Shown piece after piece: positions 26,324-32,939 of a stretch of 42,047 nucleotides of DNA (position 1 is the stretch's first letter; each line of letters begins with the position of its first letter). The DNA comes from Bacteroidota bacterium (GTDB taxonomy: Bacteria; Bacteroidota; Bacteroidia; Flavobacteriales; Weeksellaceae). A model generated the notes under the pieces. It did not search any database. It was not told where the DNA came from and saw only the letters and a list, made by a program, of their open reading frames with translations. The DNA is taken from assembly GCA_023423715.1 (NCBI GenBank), contig JAFAFC010000015.1, forward strand, positions 1 to 42,047. The letters run 5' to 3'. The position numbers and the translations under genes are program-made.

Positions 26324-26895
26324 AATACGCTGGTTTTAGACAATTGGTATTTTTTTATTTGAGTAGCCAATACTTTTTTAGCTCTTGAAAACTGAGATGC
26401 CGAAGTTCCCTCCGAAATCCCTAATAATTGGGCAATTTCTTGATGTGATTTTTCCTCGAAAACATACAAGTTAAAAACCGTTCGGTAGCCATCAGGTAAC
26501 ATTTGGATATGCTCCATAATTTCGCTTGATGTCATCTTATCTAGACTTGGTTCTGTTTCCGATTCTTCTGCTGCAATCAATTCCCATTGCGTTTCGTTAG
26601 AATCAAATGGATTTCCATTTTTCTTTAAAAATTGGAGAGATTCATTAACCACAATTCGCGACATCCAAGCTCGTAATGCTCCTTTACCACGATTTTCGAA
26701 CTGATGAATATTGGTAAACATGTTTACAAAACTATTTTGCAAAACGTCACGCCTATCATCTTGCCCCATAATATAGCGGCAGCAAATAGCCGTTAACTTT
26801 CCGGAGTATGAAGTGTACACCTCTTTCCACGCAGAAGACTCCTTCTTCAAGAGCCTCTGTAGTAAATGATGTTCTTCTAATTCTTCCGGATTCAT
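26320..26895 (-). CDS. ECF-type RNA polymerase sigma factor
   Basis: Alternative sigma-70 factor of 191 residues. Region 2 spans about residues 20-95, with DDRRDVLQNSFVNMFTNIHQF and RAWMSRIVVNESL. Region 4 is at about 125-182, with LPDGYRTVFNLYVFEEKSH and the helix-turn-helix IAQLLGISEGTSASQFSRAK. It directs polymerase to a regulon that cannot be read from this window. It is translationally coupled to the downstream anti-sigma gene, which probably holds it at the inner membrane until an envelope signal releases it. A terminator separates it from the upstream lipoprotein gene, so its own promoter must lie in the 70 bases before the start codon; no clear housekeeping -7 box is present there. 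Confidence 0.95.
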   Translation of the reverse strand: MNPEELEEHHLLQRLLKKESSAWKEVYTSYSGKLTAICCRYIMGQDDRRDVLQNSFVNMFTNIHQFENRGKGALRAWMSRIVVNESLQFLKKNGNPFDSNETQWELIAAEESETEPSLDKMTSSEIMEHIQMLPDGYRTVFNLYVFEEKSHQEIAQLLGISEGTSASQFSRAKKVLATQIKKYQLSKTSVL

Positions 26896-26930
26896 ATGTC
26901 AAGAAAGCTGTTTTATATTCAGCTAAAATA

Positions 26931-26963
26931 AAAAGGTTGCCTTCTACTGAAACGCAACCTTTT
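26931..26963 (-). terminator. Intrinsic terminator after the lipoprotein gene
   Basis: AAAAGGTTGC (26931-26940) pairs perfectly with GCAACCTTTT (26954-26963), with a 13-base loop. It lies 8 bases after the lipoprotein stop codon, with A/T runs on both sides. It insulates the sigma/anti-sigma pair from upstream transcription. Confidence 0.85.
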
Positions 26964-26971
26964 TAAGTTTC

Positions 26972-27550
26972 TTATTTCGTTTGTGTTGAATAAGGTAACG
27001 TGTATGTAATTGCGTTGAAAGGATCTAATTTTACACCGTCTACAGAAATCTCATCTACTTTGAAACGAATTGCCATCGCTTTTTCCGTTGTTGAGTAGAA
27101 TCCAGCTTCTTTTGCACTGAATGTAACGATTGCCTTTTTCGCTCCCGCTTTCGTTGGAATTGTCAATTCTAAAGGTTGTGGATTTAAAATCAACTCAGCA
27201 CCTCCGTAATCTTGACGGACTTTTGCTTCATAACCGAATCCATAAGGAACTTTCCCCATTTCTTTCACAATATCTGCAGCTTCAACTTCGTTAGGCTCAA
27301 TAGATTTTACGATTTCCATTAATGGCAACTCTGCAAATTTGATACTATCTGCCGTTGTTGTGTGAAGAATTAAACTTTCTTTGTTTAGTTCGTTGTGGTT
27401 AATCACAATCTTACCGGAGTAGTTTCCAGGAATATCAGCAACATTTACTGGTGGATATTCAATAGGATCGTTTTCAATACATGCAACTAAAGTTAGTGCG
27501 GATAAACCTGCGATCAACGCAAAGAAATTAACTTTCAAAAATTTTTTCAT
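26972..27550 (-). CDS. Lipoprotein, DUF4840-like
   Basis: A 192-residue lipoprotein: signal peptide and lipobox ending at Cys24 (LVAC), followed by IENDPIE. The acidic residues just after the cysteine resemble the Bacteroidota lipoprotein export signal, so exposure at the cell surface is possible. The mature part begins with a NVADIPGNYSGKIVI strand region and is predicted to be all-beta. It is similar in style to DUF4840 proteins, an assignment I hold only moderately. It lies upstream of the sigma/anti-sigma genes on the same strand but is separated by a strong terminator. Membership in the sigma regulon is possible but untested. Confidence 0.75.
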   Translation of the reverse strand: MKKFLKVNFFALIAGLSALTLVACIENDPIEYPPVNVADIPGNYSGKIVINHNELNKESLILHTTTADSIKFAELPLMEIVKSIEPNEVEAADIVKEMGKVPYGFGYEAKVRQDYGGAELILNPQPLELTIPTKAGAKKAIVTFSAKEAGFYSTTEKAMAIRFKVDEISVDGVKLDPFNAITYTLPYSTQTK

Positions 27551-27710
27551 TACAAATTAACATTAAGATTATTATAACTTTTTATCGAGTACTCATTGAT
27601 ATAAATGCCGATTTATGAAATCCTTGCATCAAAATTCGAAAAAAAATCAAAATAAAATATAATCAACTGAAAATCAGTAACAAAAATTTTTAATTCGAAA
27701 TGAAATACGT

Positions 27711-28382
27711 TTACTTTTTGGAGAATTTTGCTTTTAAAAACTCAAAAACCATTGGTAAAAGTGATAATCCAATGATTCCAAAAATTACCGTTTCAAAGTT
27801 TTTCTGAACAAATGGAAGGTTTCCGAAGAAATAACCCACTAAAGTTAATCCCCAAACCCAAACCAAACCACCAATCACATTGTATTTGATGAACGTTTTA
27901 TAGTCCATTGATCCAATACCCGCTACAAATGGTGCAAACGTTCTCACGATAGGAACAAAACGTGCAATAATAATGGTTTTCGGCCCGTGCTTTTCGAAAA
28001 ACTCATGCGTTTGATCGATATACTGTTGTTTTACCAAAGTTCTACCCGCAATTTTCCAGTTCAAAACCTTTAAACCAATGGATTTTCCGAGATAATAATT
28101 GAGTGAATCTCCAAGAATTGCGGCGACCGAAAGCAGCAACAAAACGAGCCAAAGATTCATACTTGCTACTTGGCCATCAGCTCCCACCACACCTGCACAA
28201 AATGTTCCTGCTGCGAAAAGCAAAGAATCTCCAGGCAAGAAAGGCATCACCACCAAACCTGTTTCCACAAAAATGATTAGGAAAAGAATTAAGTAGATCC
28301 ATGGACCGTAATCCACGATCATGGTGAATAAATATTGATCTAAATGAAGAAAAAAATCGAGTGCTGATTTCAGTAATTCCAT
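27711..28382 (-). CDS. DedA-family membrane protein
   Basis: A 223-residue inner-membrane protein of the DedA/VTT family, whose members act in flipping of undecaprenyl phosphate or phospholipids and in membrane homeostasis. Landmarks are the re-entrant-loop segment FVETGLVVMPFLPGDSLLFAAG (a conserved Glu early in the protein and the P-G-D/E motif), GDSLNYYLGKSIG, and FEKHGPKTIIIARFVPIVRTFAPFVAGIG with the conserved arginines. About five hydrophobic segments are visible. It has its own promoter. The 160-base gap to the next gene downstream holds no clear terminator. Confidence 0.94.
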   Translation of the reverse strand: MELLKSALDFFLHLDQYLFTMIVDYGPWIYLILFLIIFVETGLVVMPFLPGDSLLFAAGTFCAGVVGADGQVASMNLWLVLLLLSVAAILGDSLNYYLGKSIGLKVLNWKIAGRTLVKQQYIDQTHEFFEKHGPKTIIIARFVPIVRTFAPFVAGIGSMDYKTFIKYNVIGGLVWVWGLTLVGYFFGNLPFVQKNFETVIFGIIGLSLLPMVFEFLKAKFSKK

Positions 28383-28404
28383 AGTTTAAAAAAAATTCGA
28401 ACGG

Positions 28405-28436
28405 CAAAAATACCACTATTTTATGGTCTGCGGAAA
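28405..28436 (-). promoter_or_regulatory. Promoter of the DedA gene
   Basis: On the minus strand TTTC (28433-28436), 20 bases, TATTTTTG (28405-28412). The -7 box is perfect; the -33 box has the TTTC form also seen at parE and ychF. Confidence 0.5.
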
Positions 28437-28487
28437 CGATATGGTAAATCTTAAGAAGATTTAACGTATTGAAACACCTATCAATAA

Positions 28488-28590
28488 ACAAAAAAGACAG
28501 CACTAAAGGCTGTCTTTTTCGTCAATATTTAGATTCAAAATTGGTTGTGTTGAATCCGTAAATATAGGGATAGTTTAACTATGATTTGTT
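28488..28590 (-). ncRNA. Candidate small RNA between M28 peptidase and DedA genes
   Basis: A complete small transcription unit with no evident open reading frame. It consists of a perfect promoter (28595-28625), a start site near 28589, a short inverted repeat ATAGTTTAACTAT (28570-28582), a hairpin with stem GATTCAA (28532-28538) and TTGAATC (28550-28556) around an 11-base loop, and a strong terminator hairpin (28491-28519). The loop reads CACAACCAAT on the RNA strand and could be an antisense seed. The expected size is about 100 nt. Alternatively this is just the 3' untranslated end of the M28 peptidase transcript. Confidence 0.5.
28491..28519 (-). terminator. Intrinsic terminator of the small-RNA candidate / M28 transcript
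   Basis: AAAAAGACAGC (28491-28501) pairs perfectly with GCTGTCTTTTT (28509-28519) around a seven-base loop, with A/T runs on both sides. It lies 148 bases beyond the peptidase stop codon, unusually far for a simple gene terminator in this window. Confidence 0.88.
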
Positions 28591-28594
28591 GATA

Positions 28595-28625
28595 CAAAAC
28601 TAGTGATGAAAGCCGTTACAAACAA
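28595..28625 (-). promoter_or_regulatory. Promoter in the M28-DedA intergenic region
   Basis: On the minus strand TTG (28623-28625), 20 bases, TAGTTTTG (28595-28602): a perfect -7 box at the right distance from a TTG. It fires away from the peptidase gene, toward the terminator at 28491-28519. Confidence 0.5.
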
Positions 28626-28666
28626 TATGAAACATATCACCCTATCCTTTTTGGAAGTGCATTAAA

Positions 28667-30235
28667 TTAATATTTGTCGCTATTTCTTGCTGGCTCTACC
28701 ACAGCTGGCCAGGCAACTGCTTTTCCAGAAGCGTCTGTAGGCATAACACGTTTTTCACGATTCACAAACTCCTCATCCTCAGAAGCCATATACGCCATAG
28801 TTGCTGCTAAGATCACATTATTTTTCACCTCATCGAAAACGATTTTATCGTAGGTATCTTTTGTAGTATGCCACGTGTACCCGAAATATCCCCAATTCAA
28901 TGAACTTAAAGAGAATCCTGGCGCACCCGCTGCTACGAAAGAAGAATGATCGGACCCACCACCACTAGGCATTCCTGGGAAATCCGTTTTAATATGGTCA
29001 CGAACTTCTTTTGGAACTCCGCCTAACCATCTTGTAATGTATTCGTATGATTTAGCAAAACCTTGACCGCTGATATTCACCACTCTACCGGTTCCGTTAT
29101 CCTGATTGAAAACCGCTTGCGTTCCTTTGATAATTTCTGGATTGTCAAAAACAAAACCACGAGAACCGTTCAAACCTTGCTCTTCTCCACCCCAAAGACC
29201 CACTAAAATAGTACGCTTGTTATTTGGGTAATACTTCTTCAAAATACGCATTACTTCCATCATCGTAATCGTACCAGTTCCGTTATCTGTAGCTCCTTGA
29301 GCTCCATCCCACGAATCCAAATGCGCAGAAAGAATGACGTATTCGTTTGGCTTTTCCTTTCCTTTAATCACACCAATCGTGTTGAACGTTTTTGCTGTAG
29401 GCAACACTTTTGATTGGGTATCGATTTTAATTTTTGGCTTCTTACCGTTTTCGGCAAGACGATACAACATTCCATAATCTTCAACATCGATATCAATCAT
29501 TGGGATTGCTTTTGTTTTAGCACCAAAAATTCGGTTAGCCCCCATGATTCCTGTCCAATTGGAAATTGCAACTCCCGAAGCACCTGCTTTTTCTAAAACC
29601 TCGATAAGTTCGTTATTGTTATATCCTATTTTTTGAAAATACTCACGGTACACTTTTGCATCGTTTTCTTTTTCTGTTTTCAATTTTTCGTAAAGTTCCG
29701 GAGTTGCAAATTCTTTAATTTGATAATCTGGTCTTCCCACTTTCTGATTTTGAGCAATCAAAACCACTTTTCCTTTTACCGACGGCAACCAACGATCAAA
29801 CCCTGCTTTGTCGGTCACATTAGGAAGTACAACTACTTCTGATTCTACTGCTTTTTTTGTTGCTGGACTCCAAGCCAATTGCGTTGCACTTAAACTTTTC
29901 ACACGAGGATACGTCATATCCACATGCGTTGTTCCACGCTGCCACCCTTTCCAAGTTCCGTATTGCTGGTTATACGCATCAACACCCCAACCCTTCATCT
30001 TGTTCACTGCCCAATCGTGCGAAGCTTGCAATTCTGGCGTTCCTACCAAACGAGGCCCGATTTCGTCCAACAATTCCGTTGCTAAAACTTCAACCTGAGA
30101 ATTGTTTTTCACCTCATTTACGATGCTTTGAACCACCGGATTCAGTTTTTCCTGGCTTCTTGTTGCTGTTTGTGCAAAAGTCATTTGTGTAGCAAGTACG
30201 ATCGCTGCTACCGAGAAAATTCTGTTTTTCTTCAT
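28667..30235 (-). CDS. M28-family zinc peptidase with PA-like insert
   Basis: Secreted metallo-aminopeptidase or carboxypeptidase of 522 residues. A Sec signal peptide (ends about residue 21, TFA-Q) precedes a protease-associated-type insert (about 125-260) within the N-terminal region. The M28 core follows at about 285-490. The two-zinc site is complete: His305 and Asp307 (SAHLDSWD), Asp317 (GATDNGTG), Glu351/Glu352 (GGEEQG), Asp379 (FNQDNG) and His456 (YTWHTTKDTYD). Glu351 is the expected catalytic base. It probably acts in the periplasm or outside the cell on peptides for nutrition. There is no T9SS C-terminal domain. Confidence 0.94.
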   Translation of the reverse strand: MKKNRIFSVAAIVLATQMTFAQTATRSQEKLNPVVQSIVNEVKNNSQVEVLATELLDEIGPRLVGTPELQASHDWAVNKMKGWGVDAYNQQYGTWKGWQRGTTHVDMTYPRVKSLSATQLAWSPATKKAVESEVVVLPNVTDKAGFDRWLPSVKGKVVLIAQNQKVGRPDYQIKEFATPELYEKLKTEKENDAKVYREYFQKIGYNNNELIEVLEKAGASGVAISNWTGIMGANRIFGAKTKAIPMIDIDVEDYGMLYRLAENGKKPKIKIDTQSKVLPTAKTFNTIGVIKGKEKPNEYVILSAHLDSWDGAQGATDNGTGTITMMEVMRILKKYYPNNKRTILVGLWGGEEQGLNGSRGFVFDNPEIIKGTQAVFNQDNGTGRVVNISGQGFAKSYEYITRWLGGVPKEVRDHIKTDFPGMPSGGGSDHSSFVAAGAPGFSLSSLNWGYFGYTWHTTKDTYDKIVFDEVKNNVILAATMAYMASEDEEFVNREKRVMPTDASGKAVAWPAVVEPARNSDKY

Positions 30236-30409
30236 ATTTTATCAGATTTCGATAAAGATATAAAACTTTTATTACATTAACCTCAAAACGCCGATAAATA
30301 AAGGAAAGTTTATCATTTTTTCGTTTTATTTATGTAGAATATTCAAAAGTAGTTTATTGAAAATCACTCGTTAATTCGAACAGAAAATGTATTTTTAATA
30401 AAAAAAACA

Positions 30410-30967
30410 ATGAATAGTACGGACAAACTGAATGATGATGATTTGATGAACAAAATATTTGATCACATTAACAACAATGAAAAATTGCAGGCTATTAAAG
30501 TTTTAGTTGATAATAAATCGATTGGTTTAAAAGAAGCCAAAGACTTTGTTGAAGCGCTTGCCATGGGAAATCATTTGGACTTTTCCGAATTGGATAGACT
30601 GAGCGAAAGAAGAGAAGATTTTGAAAGTTTTTCCAATAAAGAACGAGGGAGTATTATCTCGCAAGGAAACAACTACAAAGCTTTGTATACGGACAATACG
30701 GGCAAAAAGCACACGATCACACCAGATCACAAATTATGGCCAAGATTCAAAGCGCTAATGGGCGTCAACAACCATGCAGTGAAGGAATATGAAGAGCATT
30801 ACCAGTCAACTGGAGGGACGATTAATTCAAGTTCAAAAGCCAATTATTCAACACCTCAGAAAAGTAATTTATTTATTGAGGAAAATAAAAGTCAGAAGTT
30901 CATCATCATTTTATTAGTGGGAGCTGTCATTGCTTTTGCGATGTGGTATTTCTTTTTAAGATCATAA
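30410..30967 (+). CDS. Membrane protein with ribosomal L7/L12 C-terminal-like domain
   Basis: A 185-residue protein with a short domain at about residues 24-52 resembling the C-terminal domain of ribosomal protein L7/L12 (KLQAIKVLVDNKSIGLKEAK, compare the L7/L12 pattern of IKVVRExTGLGLKEAKDLV). A polar central region of unknown fold follows (about 60-155), then a single C-terminal TM helix (about 162-182). It has no signal peptide, so it is likely tail-anchored with its bulk in the cytoplasm. The function is unknown: the L7/L12-like fold may bind a translation factor or serve as a generic protein-binding module. It is alone on the plus strand between a minus-strand peptidase and the tRNA. Confidence 0.75.
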   Translation: MNSTDKLNDDDLMNKIFDHINNNEKLQAIKVLVDNKSIGLKEAKDFVEALAMGNHLDFSELDRLSERREDFESFSNKERGSIISQGNNYKALYTDNTGKKHTITPDHKLWPRFKALMGVNNHAVKEYEEHYQSTGGTINSSSKANYSTPQKSNLFIEENKSQKFIIILLVGAVIAFAMWYFFLRS

Positions 30968-30997
30968 TTAGTTGTCTAAATGTTGATGAACAAAAAT

Positions 30998-31026
30998 AAA
31001 AAACCACCTAATAAAGGTGGTTTTTT
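30998..31026. terminator. Bidirectional terminator between L7/L12-like gene and tRNA-Arg
   Basis: AAAAAACCACCT (30998-31009) pairs with AGGTGGTTTTTT (31015-31026) around a five-base loop. The perfect stem with A and T runs on both sides serves the plus-strand gene (stop 30967) and the minus-strand tRNA (3' end 31037). Confidence 0.9.
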
Positions 31027-31036
31027 AATTATATCG

Positions 31037-31108
31037 TGGTCGCAGAAGGATTCGAACCCTCACTGTCGGAGCCGAAATCCGAAGTTCTATCCATTAAACT
31101 ATGCAACC
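31037..31108 (-). tRNA. tRNA-Arg (anticodon TCG)
   Basis: The minus strand folds into a full cloverleaf. The acceptor stem GGTTGCA pairs with TGCGACC (one G-U pair). The D-arm is GTTT...GAAC, the anticodon stem TCGGA/TCCGA has loop TTTCGGC, the variable region is short, and the T-arm is GAGGG/CCTTC with loop TTCGAAT. Anticodon TCG at positions 34-36 reads CGA and other CGN codons as arginine. The 3' CCA is not encoded, which is common in Bacteroidota. It starts 13 bases downstream of the beta-barrel gene stop on the same strand and is followed by a strong terminator. Confidence 0.95.
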
Positions 31109-31121
31109 AAAAGGAAACGTC

Positions 31122-32885
31122 TTAAAAAGTGATTTTCACACCTCCTAAAATCTGAGCTCCTAAAACCTTATACCCATTGAAGGTTTGGTATTTAGCGTTC
31201 AGTAGGTTATTTCCGTTGGCAAAAATACTGAAATTTTTGTGGATTTTGTACTCTGCAGACAAATTTAAATCGGCATAACCGCCAACTTTGGTATTTGTAC
31301 TTTCTTGCGTATTGAAACTAGCTGGTCCTGCAACTGCTTCATAAGAGTTTGTCGTTCTATCGCTCACAAAAAAGCCTTTAAATCCTAGCAATAACTTTTT
31401 GTCCAACATCGTATATTTTGCACCAATTTCCGCACGAATTAAAGGAACATTGTAGATATCTGAAAAGTTGTCCAACTTGTATTTTTGGAACTTTATTTCG
31501 CCATCCAAAGCTAAGTTTTCCAATGGAAAATACTGCAAACTTGCCTTCACTTCACTCAACGTACCGTTATCGTATGCTGTGTTAAAGGTATTTGCTAAAC
31601 CATAGCCATAGCTCCCATCTGCTGGATGAATCATATAATCATTTCCTCGGAAGAACATAATATCTTCTAGCTTTCCGAAACCTGCAGAGATATCGTATTT
31701 GAAATCTTCTTCAATATCTCCTTTCATCCCGAAATACACATGGTATTTGCTGCGCGTTGGCTTCAAATACAAATCCGAAAGCATGTATGGATTTTGTTGA
31801 AGTGAATTCGCGTACGAATTGAACTTCAAACCACCGTCAACACCTGCATAAAAGCTAAACTCATCCGTCGCCGCAAGCATTAACTCTGCTTTTGGAAACC
31901 AATATGTTTTAGACAGTTTTTCTTCCTGAGCCAATTGGGCACCTTCATTTTTCCCGCTAGCTAAAGAGAAATTAGATCCCAACATTAAATACGAATTCCC
32001 TTTAAACAAAGTAATCTTAGGCGTAATTCCGAAATTGAAAAAGTTCGATTTATTTTTATTTAATAAGTCAAATTCTGTTTTTTGGCTTTCGATTCCTAAA
32101 CCTAAATCTGCATTCAACGAAATATCACCATTTACATCAACTCCATGTTTAGAAAGATTTGCCGTTATATCCGCTAGATTTTCTTTGGCTCCATAATGAT
32201 CCTTCAAAAACGTTGATTTTACTCGAACGTCATTTAAAATTTCATTCGAATAGAAATCATAATATCCATTTACATGAAACTGATTAACACTTTGCTCGAT
32301 ATTGATATCGCTCGTCGGTTTGAACATGTAAATTCCGTAGTAATTATAATCATCACGATTGTAATCTACATTGATGTTGAATTTCCCTAAATCACCGTAG
32401 TTATTCAAGTACGCACCAACATTAATCGTTCTTTGATCGGAATCCCAATCATAAACCTTCTTTAAACCGCTTGTCGAAAGATAATGAACATCCGCTCCCA
32501 ACTGCATTTTATTTTCCAAAACCGTTGAAATATTGGCATCGGCAAGCATTTTACTGTAATTCCCGAATCCCAATTGGAAATAGTTGTCCTGATATTCTGA
32601 ATTGAATTTTGGCGTAATATCCGCTCCTTGGATCGTTGAAGTTTTAAACTCAGAAACCGCAGGAACGTCCGTGATATCGTATTTCAAATTCAAAGAATCC
32701 TGAATTTTCTTTTCCTTGGGAGGATAATTTTTTTCAGCAGGAATCGATGTTTTCTTCTTTTCAATTCTCTTAACTTCGGGTTCTCTTTTTCGATCAAGAA
32801 TCAATCGCTCGTCCTTAATCTGGCCGAAAGCGAATTGAGAGACACCAAAACATACGAATGATAGTATTTTAAGATTTTTATTCAT
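31122..32885 (-). CDS. Outer-membrane beta-barrel protein (TonB-receptor-like, no plug)
   Basis: A 587-residue outer-membrane protein. From the ATG at 32885 it has a signal peptide (ends FAFGQ). A basic, proline-containing periplasmic segment (about 25-75) follows, then many amphipathic strands of alternating aromatic residues to the C-terminus (GGVKITF, ending in Phe as outer-membrane barrels do). The late FANGNNLLNAKYQTFNGY segment is the typical C-terminal piece of TonB-dependent receptors, but no plug domain or TonB box is visible. I rejected the TTG at 32912 because it adds nine residues before the signal peptide. It lies 54 bases after the TPR gene, and the two probably form one unit. 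Confidence 0.85.
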   Translation of the reverse strand: MNKNLKILSFVCFGVSQFAFGQIKDERLILDRKREPEVKRIEKKKTSIPAEKNYPPKEKKIQDSLNLKYDITDVPAVSEFKTSTIQGADITPKFNSEYQDNYFQLGFGNYSKMLADANISTVLENKMQLGADVHYLSTSGLKKVYDWDSDQRTINVGAYLNNYGDLGKFNINVDYNRDDYNYYGIYMFKPTSDINIEQSVNQFHVNGYYDFYSNEILNDVRVKSTFLKDHYGAKENLADITANLSKHGVDVNGDISLNADLGLGIESQKTEFDLLNKNKSNFFNFGITPKITLFKGNSYLMLGSNFSLASGKNEGAQLAQEEKLSKTYWFPKAELMLAATDEFSFYAGVDGGLKFNSYANSLQQNPYMLSDLYLKPTRSKYHVYFGMKGDIEEDFKYDISAGFGKLEDIMFFRGNDYMIHPADGSYGYGLANTFNTAYDNGTLSEVKASLQYFPLENLALDGEIKFQKYKLDNFSDIYNVPLIRAEIGAKYTMLDKKLLLGFKGFFVSDRTTNSYEAVAGPASFNTQESTNTKVGGYADLNLSAEYKIHKNFSIFANGNNLLNAKYQTFNGYKVLGAQILGGVKITF

Positions 32886-32892
32886 AATTCTG

Positions 32893-32938
32893 AAGGCTGC
32901 GCCTTTTTTCAATTTTCAATAATTTCGGAGGTTCTCCG
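32893..32938 (-). other. Two small GC-rich hairpins between the TPR and barrel genes
   Basis: CGGAG-GTT-CTCCG (32926-32938) and AAGGC-TGC-GCCTT (32893-32905) lie in the 54-base gap. The first ends just before the TPR stop codon (32940-32942) and the second overlaps the region upstream of the barrel ATG. They may modulate translation or mRNA processing between the two genes. Neither has a T-run long enough to be a clear terminator. Confidence 0.35.
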
Positions 32939-32939
32939 C

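Noticed and set aside
31037..31108. tRNA-Arg as an integration site of a mobile element
   Set aside because: No integrase, no duplicated tRNA 3' end and no change of gene style on either side was found.
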